A stretch of DNA of 39,587 nucleotides from Micromonosporaceae bacterium (GTDB taxonomy: Bacteria; Actinomycetota; Actinomycetes; Mycobacteriales; Micromonosporaceae): assembly GCA_016880465.1 (NCBI GenBank), contig JAEHDK010000441.1, positions 1 to 39,587 of the forward strand, written 5' to 3'. Made by a program: the position numbers and the translations under genes. This document shows, piece after piece, positions 1 through 7,142 of this stretch (position 1 is the stretch's first letter; every line of letters starts with the position of its first letter). The notes beneath the pieces were generated by a model, which searched no databases, was not told the origin of the DNA, and was given only the letters and a program-made list of their open reading frames with translations.

Positions 1-69
1 CAGCTCACCGTCCTACGCGACGCGATCCTCGGCGACCCGTGGATGCCCCCCGCAACAGCACCCACCTGA
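1..69 (+). CDS. C-terminal end of an unidentified protein (partial)
   Basis: Frame 1 is open from the window edge to a TGA at 67-69, giving 22 codons that end in PWMPPATAPT. The codons have G or C at nearly all third positions, as expected for a real coding end in this genome. Too little is visible to name a family, and the true start lies outside the window. Confidence 0.4.
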   Translation, partial: QLTVLRDAILGDPWMPPATAPT

Positions 70-118
70 CACCCAAGCGATCCGACCACCACCGCGTCAC
101 ACCAACGCGATGAGCTGA

Positions 119-1291
119 ATGTTTACTGGTTGGCGACGAACAGCGGTCCGTGCGGCGATTCTGTCCCTGGTCTGCGGCAGCATGACTGTCGGGTTCGGCT
201 CGCCGGCACATGCGGCCCAGCCGGCGTCGGTGACCATGACGGCGTCGACCAACCCGGTCTCTTCCGGCACCCAGTTGACGTACACGATCGACATCACCAA
301 CACGGCTGACGGTGCCGTCCTCAACGACGTCGTCCTCACCGATCAGGTCGAGGGCATGACCGGGCTCATCCTGACGAGCTCCGTCGGCTCCTGTAGCCAG
401 ACCGCCAACCTCGTCACCTGCGACGCGGGCAGCATCGGCGGGTTCGAGTCGTGGCGCGTGACGATCCGTGGCCAGGTCACGGCGGCGAACGGCGAGACCC
501 TGCACAACACGGCGACCGTGGCAGGTACCCACGCCAGCAACACCTTCACGGTGTCCTCGACGGTGTCGACTCTGGTCAGCAACCAGTCCACGGCGCCGAA
601 GGCCGACCTGTTGATCAGCGTGCAGGGGCCGACCCAGATCGGTGAGCTGCAGGACGTCCAGTACGACCTGACGGTCGACAACGCCGGCAACGCGCACGCC
701 ACCGAGGTCACCGTCATCAACACGCTGCCCGGTGGGTTCAGCCTGCTGTCGGCCAGCGGCACGAGCCTGTTCGTGTGCGCCAACACCCCGCCCGGGTCGC
801 TGACCGTCACGTGCACCGGTGGCCGGGTGAATGCCGGTACGAACGCCACGATCACCATCTACGCGAAGTCCGGCGCCGACCCGGGGCCGTTCAAGGACAC
901 CGCCGTGGTCGACCCGTACAACGAGATTGCCGAGTCCAACGACCTGAACAACACCGGGTCGCTCGTCTCGACCAAGCCCGCGCCGCCGGCCCAGACGAAC
1001 CTGACGATCACCAAGACTGACCTGGTCGACCCGATCCGCCCCGGCGACCTTGAGACGTACACGATTCACGTGGTCAACACCGCGGCGACCAGGGCCGACA
1101 GCGTCGCCGTCGTGGACAGCACCCAGGGCTTCGACGCCGCGAGCGTGCAAGCCACGACCACCAAGGGCGTGTGCACCGTCGACGGCCCCAAGGTCACGTG
1201 CACGCAGACCAGCCCGACGCTGCGGCTCAACGCCGGCGAGGCGATGGACGTGACCATCACGGGCCGGATCGTCGCCACGGCGGGGTCCTGA
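119..1291 (+). CDS. Secreted DUF11-repeat protein, 5' part (frameshifted)
   Basis: Residues 1-32 form a signal peptide (basic start, hydrophobic core, cleavage near AHA-AQP). After it come at least three DUF11-type beta-sandwich repeats of about 120 residues. Each has the usual pattern: a start such as VTMTASTNPVSSGTQLTY, an asparagine-rich middle (NTADGAVLNDV), then a VTIRGQV-like strand. Such domains occur in surface or extracellular proteins and mediate no known reaction. The frame stops at TGA 1289-1291 directly after VTITGRIVATAG, in the middle of a repeat. The missing continuation (VLITNMATV...) is found at once in the -1 frame, so this is the front part of a protein of about 611 residues. 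No sortase motif is seen. Confidence 0.75.
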   Translation: MFTGWRRTAVRAAILSLVCGSMTVGFGSPAHAAQPASVTMTASTNPVSSGTQLTYTIDITNTADGAVLNDVVLTDQVEGMTGLILTSSVGSCSQTANLVTCDAGSIGGFESWRVTIRGQVTAANGETLHNTATVAGTHASNTFTVSSTVSTLVSNQSTAPKADLLISVQGPTQIGELQDVQYDLTVDNAGNAHATEVTVINTLPGGFSLLSASGTSLFVCANTPPGSLTVTCTGGRVNAGTNATITIYAKSGADPGPFKDTAVVDPYNEIAESNDLNNTGSLVSTKPAPPAQTNLTITKTDLVDPIRPGDLETYTIHVVNTAATRADSVAVVDSTQGFDAASVQATTTKGVCTVDGPKVTCTQTSPTLRLNAGEAMDVTITGRIVATAGS

Positions 1292-1299
1292 TCACGAAC

Positions 1300-1953
1300 A
1301 TGGCAACCGTGACCGGCAACATCAAGAACAAGAGCGTGTCGAACACGGCGACCACCACGACGACGGTCCGGCCGGGCGTCGGCCTCACGGTCGTGCAGCA
1401 CAGCGTGTTCAGCCACAGTGACCCGCCGGCGCCGGACGCGTTCCGCGCGCGGGATGACTACAACTACGTCATCACCGTCGGCAACAGCGGTCTCGACGAC
1501 GCGACGAACGTGGTGATCCGCGAGCCGCTCCCGGCGGGAGTGCTGTTCAAGGGCTTCACCCCGCCCGCCGGCCAGCCCGGCGTCGCCTGTGGCGAGTCGA
1601 GCGGCGGCGACGCGGTGCACGTGTTCGTCTCGGGCGGTACCGCCTACGTCGTCCAGTCGAGCTCGTTGACCTCGCTGTCGCGCAGCTGTACGGGTGGCAA
1701 CCCGAAGGTGTGTACCGCGATCGTGCAGGCCGGGTCGGCCACGACGACCGCGATCGACCTCGCCACCGGTACGGCATCGGCAGTGCCCGGTACGTCGTCG
1801 ATCCGGATCGACGCCACGGACGCGGCCGAGCCGGGCGACGCTACGCCGGCGGACCGGTACGCGGTGGCGATCAGCGGCGCGACGGGGTACGCGCTGGGCA
1901 CGCCGGAATCGCCGCTGCCGATCGGCTACGGCAACATCCGGGTACCTAGCTGA
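1300..1953 (+). CDS. DUF11-repeat protein, 3' part (downstream of frameshift)
   Basis: This frame continues the preceding protein. The sense reading joins at the GGGG run 1282-1285, giving ATAG-VLITNMATVTGN, the normal junction of two DUF11 repeats. One extra G in the run would restore a single frame. The first ATG of the fragment is at 1300, but it has no ribosome binding site and probably does not start translation on its own. The fragment holds one more DUF11 repeat (NYVITVGNSGLDDATNVVI...) and a C-terminal domain of about 100 residues rich in Ser, Thr, Ala and Asp, ending GYGNIRVPS. No transmembrane anchor or LPXTG motif follows, so the intact protein was probably released. Sequencing error, mutation or programmed slippage could each explain the break. 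Confidence 0.7.
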   Translation: MATVTGNIKNKSVSNTATTTTTVRPGVGLTVVQHSVFSHSDPPAPDAFRARDDYNYVITVGNSGLDDATNVVIREPLPAGVLFKGFTPPAGQPGVACGESSGGDAVHVFVSGGTAYVVQSSSLTSLSRSCTGGNPKVCTAIVQAGSATTTAIDLATGTASAVPGTSSIRIDATDAAEPGDATPADRYAVAISGATGYALGTPESPLPIGYGNIRVPS

Positions 1954-1958
1954 CGGTG

Positions 1959-1987
1959 CGGGAGCCGGCTCACCGAGCCGGCTCCCG
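1959..1987. terminator. Hairpin terminator between convergent genes
   Basis: A perfect 13-bp inverted repeat (CGGGAGCCGGCTC / GAGCCGGCTCCCG) with a 3-nt loop begins 6 bases after the stop of the DUF11 gene. There is no T-tract, which is usual for high-GC actinobacteria. It can serve both the DUF11 gene and the convergent protease gene. Confidence 0.75.
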
Positions 1988-2121
1988 TGCCCCTGCGACG
2001 CAGGTGGCGCCCCTCGCACGCAGCCGGTAGAAAGAGCTTCACCTATCGATGCAGTGCTGACGCAAGGGAGGATTCCTCATGCGCCGCGCGAGCTCACCGC
2101 AGCACCCACCGCACCACACCG

Positions 2122-2904
2122 TCAGGGCAGCGCGACGAACTGGCCGAGAAACTCCCGGGCCGACTCGGTGTCGAGCCGGTAGTCGACGTTCGTCGACCGG
2201 CACGGTGTGTCGCCGGTGATCGTCGTGGCGACCACCAGGGTCGACGTGGCTCCGCCGAGGAAGTTCGGCCCGCCGGAGTCGCCGTAGCAGGTGCCGCCAT
2301 TGCCGGTGGCCGGATTCTGGGACAGCCGCAGCCACGCGTTGGTCAGGCTGTTCAGTGAGCCGGTCGAAGCGTTCCGGGTGTCGGTGTAGACGAACGTCTT
2401 GCCGCCCGGGCCGTTCACCGGTTCGAGCGAGCCGTACCCGACCGCGGTGAACGCAACCGACGACAGCTCGCCGCTTGCCGCGAGCTGATCCAGGAGGCCG
2501 GCTCGGGGCAGTAGCGCCGGAGTGATGCCCCGGACCGGCGTGTCGAACAGCACGACCGCGATGTCGTGTGGATCCGACTGCGCGCCGCGGTAGCGCGGGT
2601 CGGGCAGGTAGGCGCCGACATACAGTCGGTCACCGTCGTGGTACTGGCTGGCGAACGAGACCCGCGCGGTGGTCTGGCCCGGGTCGCCACAGTGCGCAGC
2701 GGTGAGGAACACGGTCGGTGAGATCAGTGTGCCGCTGCAGTACGCCCACGTGCCGTCCGAGAATGCCTGGTCGGCGATGAGGGCACCGACCTGCGGATGG
2801 GCGTTGCCGTCCGGAGCGCCGTAGGTGATAGCGGATGCCGGCGAGGCCAGACCGAGGAGCAGGCCGGCGGCCGCGGCGAACAGGATAAGGAGTCGGTGAC
2901 GCAT
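2122..2904 (-). CDS. Secreted trypsin-like serine protease (S1 family)
   Basis: 260 residues. Residues 1-25 are a signal peptide with cleavage at ASA-IT. Mature residues show the chymotrypsin-fold triad: His71 in LTAAHC, Asp114 in HDIAVV and Ser210 in GDSGGP. It should cut peptide bonds outside the cell. It lacks the usual IVGG activation site: the mature N-terminus is ITYGAPDG, which may still insert as an Ile N-terminus after signal cleavage. Cysteines at about 56 and 72 would make the standard disulfide next to the catalytic His, and another pair is at about 206 and 235. It is transcribed alone, convergent to the DUF11 gene. The start is supported by a leaderless-type promoter just upstream. 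Confidence 0.85.
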   Translation of the reverse strand: MRHRLLILFAAAAGLLLGLASPASAITYGAPDGNAHPQVGALIADQAFSDGTWAYCSGTLISPTVFLTAAHCGDPGQTTARVSFASQYHDGDRLYVGAYLPDPRYRGAQSDPHDIAVVLFDTPVRGITPALLPRAGLLDQLAASGELSSVAFTAVGYGSLEPVNGPGGKTFVYTDTRNASTGSLNSLTNAWLRLSQNPATGNGGTCYGDSGGPNFLGGATSTLVVATTITGDTPCRSTNVDYRLDTESAREFLGQFVALP

Positions 2905-2939
2905 AACAGCACGCTAGCCGTGGGGACAGCGGGCGTCGA
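2905..2939 (-). promoter_or_regulatory. Probable leaderless promoter of the protease gene
   Basis: Reading the minus strand: TCGACG (-35-like, 2939-2934), 17 bases, TAGCGT (-10, 2916-2911), 6 bases, then the ATG at 2904. Transcription would begin at or one base from the start codon, and no Shine-Dalgarno sequence is present. Confidence 0.5.
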
Positions 2940-3200
2940 GGTCGGCGCGATCCTCCGGGCGTGAATGATTATCGAAGACTATTGATTTGGAGACCATCCA
3001 TCAGAATAACTGCGATCTGGGTCAACATCGTGAACCTGCACGGACACATCGCGGCGATGGCTCTTAACGGCACATCGACCGGTTCCAACTGCGCCACGAC
3101 CTCGCGCCCACAGCCCTTCCGCCGGCATCGACCGCATCGTCGAGTGCGTCCACGCGGCGGTGACATGATCTGATGGATCAATCCAGCAAGGAAGGGTCAC

Positions 3201-3797
3201 ATGAGCCAGTTGCCGATGCTGTCCGCCGTCCAGATCGCAACGGACCGGGTCCTGCTGCGCAAGGCGCGCGACGCTGATCGGGAAAGGCTCATCGAGCTGC
3301 AGACTGACCCGGAGGTCTGGGCCTACCTCGGCGGCCCGCGTCTCCGGGAGGCTGTCGAGCAGCGCCTGGACGCGATCGGCCTAGCTAACGTGACCGCCAC
3401 TCCCGGCGTCTTCGTCATCGCCGACAAGGCTACCGACGACCTCATCGGAACATTGGTGCTCAGCCGGCGCGCCGCCGACCTGCCCGGTCACGTCACCGAA
3501 GGCGGCGAGGAACTGGAACTGGGTTACCTGCTGCGGCGCGACGCCTGGGGCGCGGGACTGGCGTTCGAGGCCGCCACCGCCGCGTTGCGCGCAGCCGCAG
3601 ACGAACTCCCCGACCAGCCGGTCATCATCGTGACCCAGACGGCCAATGAGCGCTCGCTGAGACTCGCGGTCCGCCTGGGATTCCAGCCGGTCAGCACCTT
3701 CGAACAGTTCGACGCCGCGCAGACGCTGGGCCTGGCCAGCCTGCACTCATTCAAAAGCCTGAACGGCAGGCGACGCGGTCACCAAGACCCATTCTGA
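3201..3797 (+). CDS. GNAT-family N-acetyltransferase (RimJ/RimL type)
   Basis: 198 residues. The N-terminal strand ATDRVLLRKARDADRERLIELQ and the segment EVWAYLGGPR are typical of the RimJ/RimL branch, which moves acetyl from acetyl-CoA to an amino group of a protein N-terminus, antibiotic or small amine. The acetyl-CoA loop is seen at about 110-122 (YLLRRDAWGAGLA), followed by the helix that binds the pyrophosphate. The late motif TANERSLRLAVRLGFQPV at about 152-169 is the usual N-x-x-S ... G-F end of the fold. A good Shine-Dalgarno (GGAAGG) lies 7-8 bases before ATG 3201. The substrate cannot be predicted. It stands alone. Confidence 0.8.
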   Translation: MSQLPMLSAVQIATDRVLLRKARDADRERLIELQTDPEVWAYLGGPRLREAVEQRLDAIGLANVTATPGVFVIADKATDDLIGTLVLSRRAADLPGHVTEGGEELELGYLLRRDAWGAGLAFEAATAALRAAADELPDQPVIIVTQTANERSLRLAVRLGFQPVSTFEQFDAAQTLGLASLHSFKSLNGRRRGHQDPF

Positions 3798-3980
3798 TCG
3801 GCACCACCAGCGCATCCCCTGCTGTCTGGCCACAGTGGCACTCCTGCCGGCAACCAAACCTGCAGGCCACCGAAGCTGGTGTGCCGCTCTACCGGAAGCT
3901 CGGCATCGTACCGGTCACCGATTACCACCGATACCTCGTGCCGGTATCGCCGACAGTCGCGGTGTGACCGCGTATAGTCC
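3798..3980. other. Intergenic stretch with one inverted repeat
   Basis: The gap between the acetyltransferase stop and the ArsR promoter contains an inverted repeat CGATACC (3929-3935) / GGTATCG (3943-3949) with a 7-nt spacer. It could be a terminator or protein-binding site. A minus-strand frame here (3779-3991) looks like chance or a decayed gene. Nothing else is seen. Confidence 0.3.
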
Positions 3981-4016
3981 TTGACAGGCATATGCCTCTA
4001 GCGGCATATTAGCCGG
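3981..4016 (+). promoter_or_regulatory. Promoter with palindromic operator of the ArsR gene
   Basis: TTGACA (-35, 3981-3986), 18 bases, CATATT (-10, 4005-4010), then 6 bases to the GTG start: a leaderless layout. The spacer holds a perfect 12-bp palindrome AGGCATATGCCT (3986-3997) and an inverted repeat ATATGCC-N6-GGCATAT (3990-3996 / 4003-4009). An inverted repeat lying between -35 and -10 is the classic place for an autorepressor, here most likely the ArsR protein encoded next. Confidence 0.65.
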
Positions 4017-4322
4017 GTGCCCGTCGACGCGTTTGCCGTACTCGCCGAGCCGACCCGGCGCCGGATCCTCGACGAGCTACGCCGGTCCCGGCGTAGCGTC
4101 ACCGGCCTGGTCGAGGCGCTGGGGGTCAGCCAGCCCACGATGTCCAAGCATCTGAAGGTGTTGCGGGAAGCCGGTTTCGTCTCCTGCCGTACGGCGGCAC
4201 AGCAGCGCATCTACCACGTGGAGGCCACCCAGTTCCAGGCTGTCGCCGACTGGCTGGAGCCCTACCGCAGCCTGTGGACCCGCCATCTCGACGCGCTCGA
4301 GCGTCATCTCGACAAGGAGTAG
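4017..4322 (+). CDS. ArsR-family (SdpR-like) transcriptional repressor
   Basis: 101 residues forming one winged-helix domain: LAEPTRRRILDELRR at 8-22, recognition segment SVTGLVEALGVSQPTMSKHL at 27-46, and the wing region FVSCRTAAQQRIYHVE. The metal-binding ELCVCDL motif of ArsR/SmtB sensors is absent, so it is probably not a metal sensor but a repressor of the SdpR type. It sits 2 bases before an SRPBCC gene, a common pairing in actinobacteria where the repressor controls its own operon. The GTG start is chosen because the promoter ends exactly there and the frame begins with the usual FAVLAEPTRRRIL. Confidence 0.85.
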   Translation: MPVDAFAVLAEPTRRRILDELRRSRRSVTGLVEALGVSQPTMSKHLKVLREAGFVSCRTAAQQRIYHVEATQFQAVADWLEPYRSLWTRHLDALERHLDKE

Positions 4323-4324
4323 CG

Positions 4325-4861
4325 ATGAACCGTGCCTTCGTACCGGGCCCTCTTGCCGCGACCGAGTGCGAGGCGACCGGCGACCGCTGGACGCTCGTCT
4401 TCGTCCGGGAGCTGCCACACGCACCCGAGAAGGTCTGGGCGGCGTTGACCGAACCGGGGCAGTTGAGCCAATGGGCACCCTTCACCGCCGACCGGGATCT
4501 TGCCAGGACCGGCGACGCCACCTTGACGATGATCGATGGCGACACGTCCGTGGACCTGCCCGCATCGGTGCGCCGGGTGGAACCGCCCACGTTGCTGGAG
4601 TACGTGTGGGGCACCGACCGGCTGCGGTGGGAGCTCGCCGCGGTCGGTGCCGGCACGCGGCTGACGCTGCGCCACACCGTCGAGGACCGGGCGTCGGTAC
4701 CGCGGGCGGCCGCCGGGTGGCACATCTGCCTCATCGTCGCCGAGCACCTGCTCGATGGGCGGCCGATCGGGCCGATCCGTGGGGCGGACGCCCGCAACTA
4801 CGGCTGGGACGAGCTGCACGACAGGTACGCCGAGGAACTGGCGACTCCGCGTACCAGCTAG
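4325..4861 (+). CDS. SRPBCC (AHSA1-like) domain protein
   Basis: 178 residues. The fold is that of the START/Bet v1-like superfamily, with a hydrophobic cavity that binds a lipid or other small ligand. Supporting segments are LVFVRELPHAPEKVWAALTE (about 20-39), QLSQWAPFTADR, the middle strands VRRVEPPTLLEYVWG, and RLTLRHTVEDR. AAGWHICL near 135 fits the C-terminal helix of the AHSA1/Aha1-C group. The ATG is preceded by AAGGAG 4 bases upstream, overlapping the end of the ArsR gene, so the two are co-transcribed and coupled. The ligand is unknown. Confidence 0.8.
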   Translation: MNRAFVPGPLAATECEATGDRWTLVFVRELPHAPEKVWAALTEPGQLSQWAPFTADRDLARTGDATLTMIDGDTSVDLPASVRRVEPPTLLEYVWGTDRLRWELAAVGAGTRLTLRHTVEDRASVPRAAAGWHICLIVAEHLLDGRPIGPIRGADARNYGWDELHDRYAEELATPRTS

Positions 4862-5190
4862 CCGCGCCGATCGATGCGCAACCTGTTCGCCGCAACGGTG
4901 ACGGCGCGAATGTCGCTGTCCTCCGACCGACCCGGCCGGTACCGGCTGCTCGGCCGGTGACGACGAAATGCGTGGGCAGCTGCGTACCCGCACCGGTAGG
5001 GTTCAGCCCGTGGAGGTCATCATTCGACGCGTCACGGCGACCGCGCGAGCTACCCGCTCGTCGGTCGCCACCGGCTGACCTCTGCCATCCCGCTGGCGAC
5101 CGGAAACGGCTCGCTGGCGCGTCACCCGACTCCGTTCATGGCCGCGCACGCGGTCCTTTCCGGTCACCCCGACCCGAAAGGCACGACGCC
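4862..5190 (+). promoter_or_regulatory. Leader region with nested strong hairpin before the AlaRS-like gene
   Basis: The 329-bp gap holds a nested inverted repeat. The outer arms are GAGGTCA (5013-5019) / TGACCTC (5076-5082). Inside are GGCGACCG (5036-5043) / CGGTCGCC (5062-5069), closed by CGAGC (5046-5050) / GCTCG (5056-5060) with one bulged base and a 5-nt loop. This could terminate the upstream operon or be a structured mRNA leader for the tRNA-synthetase-like gene. The T-box core sequence was looked for and not seen. A weak Shine-Dalgarno GAAAGG at 5175-5180 precedes the start. Confidence 0.4.
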
Positions 5191-6363
5191 ATGAACACCA
5201 CCGAGGTGCTCACCACGTTCCTCGACTTCTACCGCGAGCGCGGCCACCAGCGCGTCACCGGCGGTTCCCTCGTACCCCCGGCCGGAGATCCGGTCCTGTT
5301 CACCACGTCCGGGATGCACCCGCTGACCCCGTACCTCGAGGGCCGGCCCCATCCGCTGGGCAGGCGGCTGGTCAACGTCCAGCGCTGCCTGCGTACGACC
5401 GATCTGGATGACGTCGGCGACAGTACGCATCTGACGGTCTTCGAGATGCTGGGATCGTGGTCGCTCGGCGACTATTCCGGCCCGCAGAGCCTGCGCTGGG
5501 GGTACGAGCTGCTGCGCGACGGCTTCGGTATCGGGCCGGACCGGCTGCACGCGACGGTGTTCGGTGGCGACGGGCAGGTAGGCCTGGACGCCGAATCCCT
5601 GCAGACGTGGGCGGAGCTCGGTGTGCCGGTGGAGCTGACCCGCGAGGACAACTGGTGGTCGAACGGCCCCACCGGGCCGTGCGGCCCCGATTCGGAAATC
5701 TTCGTGTGGACCGGTACGCCGCCGCCGTGCGGCACGCCGACCACCGACCGGCGCTGGGTCGAGGTGTGGAACCACGTGATGATGCGGTACCGCCGGCACG
5801 TCGACGGCAGCCTGGAGCGGCTGACAAAGTCCAATGTAGACACTGGCATGGGCCTGGAGCGCCTGCTGACCGTGTTGCAGGACAAACGATCCGGTTACGA
5901 GTGCGACGTGTTCGAGCCGTGGCTACGTACGGTGTCGGGCTTGTGGGACCTCGACGAACCGTCTTTGCGGATCACCTGTGACCACCTGCGGTCGGCGGTC
6001 GTCGTCATCGGCGACGGGATCCGTCCGTCGAACACCGGGCGCGGGTACGTACTGCGCCGGCTGATCCGGCGCACGCTGACGGCGATGTGGCGCGTCGACC
6101 CATCCCGGACGCTGGCGGACCTGCCGGACGAGCCGGTCGGGCACACGGTGGCGCACTTCGGCCAGGACCTCGACCTCGCGCCGGTCCGTCACGCCCTGCT
6201 CGACGAGGAGCGACGCTTCCGCCAGCTCCTGCACCGGGGGCGTCCGCTGGTCTCCCGGTTGCGCTCAGCCGGCCCGCTGAGCGAGGAGGACATCAGCTAC
6301 TTGCACGAGACGCACGGCATCCCGCGCGAGCTGGTCGTCGGCGGGCTTCTCGCGGACGACTGA
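5191..6363 (+). CDS. Short alanyl-tRNA synthetase-like protein (catalytic core only)
   Basis: 390 residues against about 880 for AlaRS. It covers the class II aminoacylation domain and the following helical tRNA-recognition region. Matching segments are: TTSGMHPLTPYLEG (38-51, AlaRS: TNAGM); VQRCLRTTDLDDVGD then TVFEMLGSWSLGDY (63-95, motif 2); NWWSNGPTGPCGPDSEIF (154-171); EVWNHVMMRY (191-200); VDTGMGLERL (216-225, motif 3); and SNTGRGYVLRRLIRR (280-294). It ends at ETHGIPREL, where full AlaRS passes into the editing domain, so editing and C-Ala domains are absent. The kept active site argues for alanine or similar amino-acid activation, but charging tRNA without editing is uncertain. Other possible roles are an amino-acyl donor for biosynthesis or a regulator. 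It is convergent with the carbonic anhydrase gene. Confidence 0.75.
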   Translation: MNTTEVLTTFLDFYRERGHQRVTGGSLVPPAGDPVLFTTSGMHPLTPYLEGRPHPLGRRLVNVQRCLRTTDLDDVGDSTHLTVFEMLGSWSLGDYSGPQSLRWGYELLRDGFGIGPDRLHATVFGGDGQVGLDAESLQTWAELGVPVELTREDNWWSNGPTGPCGPDSEIFVWTGTPPPCGTPTTDRRWVEVWNHVMMRYRRHVDGSLERLTKSNVDTGMGLERLLTVLQDKRSGYECDVFEPWLRTVSGLWDLDEPSLRITCDHLRSAVVVIGDGIRPSNTGRGYVLRRLIRRTLTAMWRVDPSRTLADLPDEPVGHTVAHFGQDLDLAPVRHALLDEERRFRQLLHRGRPLVSRLRSAGPLSEEDISYLHETHGIPRELVVGGLLADD

Positions 6364-6384
6364 CGGCAGCCGTCGTGCCGGTGC

Positions 6385-7047
6385 TCAGCCGTCCGGCTCG
6401 GCGCCGCCCGGCTCGGCGCCGCGCGGCGCACCGGCCGACGTGAGCACGGTTACCCGGCCGTCGGCCAGCCGGTACGACATGCCGGCCACCGCGCACCGCC
6501 CGGCGGCCACGGCGTCCGCCATCGCGGTGCCCCGACCGGCGATCAGGTCGACGGTGCGCCGGACGTGTACGTCCGCGATGCCGTCGCGGTCGGTGATGTG
6601 GTGCCGGTGCGCGTACTGGATGCTGGGCGTGACCCGGTCGATGATGGCGCGCAGGTCGCGCCCGGCCGGGCGGTCCTCGGTCAGCGCCTCGTGCGCGGCC
6701 TGGATGGCGCCGCAGGAGTCGTGGCCGAGCACGACGACGAGCGGGGCCTCCAGCACGGTGACGCCGTACTCGATGCTCGCGAGCACCTCGGCGCCGACGA
6801 TGTGCCCGGCGGTCCGTACCACGAACAGGTCACCCAGGCCGCGGTCGAAGATGATCTCGGCGGCGAGGCGGGAGTCGGAGCAGCCGAACACGACGGCGAA
6901 CGGACGCTGCGCGGCGGCGAGCGCGGCGCGGTGCTCAGCGTCCTGGTGCGGGTGGACCCGGGTACCGCTGACGAAGCGGCGGTTGCCCGCGAGCAGCTCG
7001 GCGAGCGCGCCGGCCGGTGTGGTGGGCCGGTGGTTCAGGTACGTCAC
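6385..7047 (-). CDS. Beta-class carbonic anhydrase
   Basis: 220 residues from the GTG at 7047, which has GGGAA 5 bases upstream. The frame is open further upstream, but that part is Arg/Pro-rich and unlike the family. Zinc ligands are visible: Cys56 and Asp58 in GCSDSRL, and His109 and Cys112 in GHDSCGA. The Asp58-Arg60 dyad of the active site is present. It converts CO2 and water to bicarbonate in the cytoplasm. The protein starts with the usual PAGALAELLAGNRRFVSG segment. The last residues contain a short tandem repeat GAEPG-GAEPD from a 15-bp DNA duplication. It is probably monocistronic, convergent to the AlaRS-like gene. Confidence 0.9.
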   Translation of the reverse strand: MTYLNHRPTTPAGALAELLAGNRRFVSGTRVHPHQDAEHRAALAAAQRPFAVVFGCSDSRLAAEIIFDRGLGDLFVVRTAGHIVGAEVLASIEYGVTVLEAPLVVVLGHDSCGAIQAAHEALTEDRPAGRDLRAIIDRVTPSIQYAHRHHITDRDGIADVHVRRTVDLIAGRGTAMADAVAAGRCAVAGMSYRLADGRVTVLTSAGAPRGAEPGGAEPDG

Positions 7048-7142
7048 GACTTCCCTTCCGGCCGGGCGCCGGCCGGGGCGGCCGGGGAGCCGAGCTGCGT
7101 GCGCCTTTGACGCTAACCGTTCCAGCGGCAGCCGTCTGCGCG

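Noticed and set aside
2961-3173. Short frames on both strands between the protease and the acetyltransferase
   Set aside because: No ribosome site, low GC at third positions and no family-like features; the stretch is less GC-rich than its surroundings but shows no gene.
3779-3991. Minus-strand frame of 70 codons between the acetyltransferase and the ArsR gene
   Set aside because: It ends inside the acetyltransferase gene, starts inside the ArsR operator palindrome, has no ribosome site and uneven codon bias. At most a decayed gene.
4366-5190. In-frame extension of the AlaRS-like protein upstream to 4366
   Set aside because: The extension overlaps the SRPBCC gene in another frame and reads as Arg-rich nonsense. 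The AlaRS similarity begins at ATG 5191.
4862-5190. T-box riboswitch before the AlaRS-like gene
   Set aside because: The conserved T-box bulge sequence is not present; only an unassigned hairpin is.
6400-6432. 15-bp tandem repeat GGCTCGGCGCCGCCC at the end of the carbonic anhydrase gene
   Set aside because: It only duplicates GAEP in the disordered C-terminus; a simple slippage product, not a functional repeat array.
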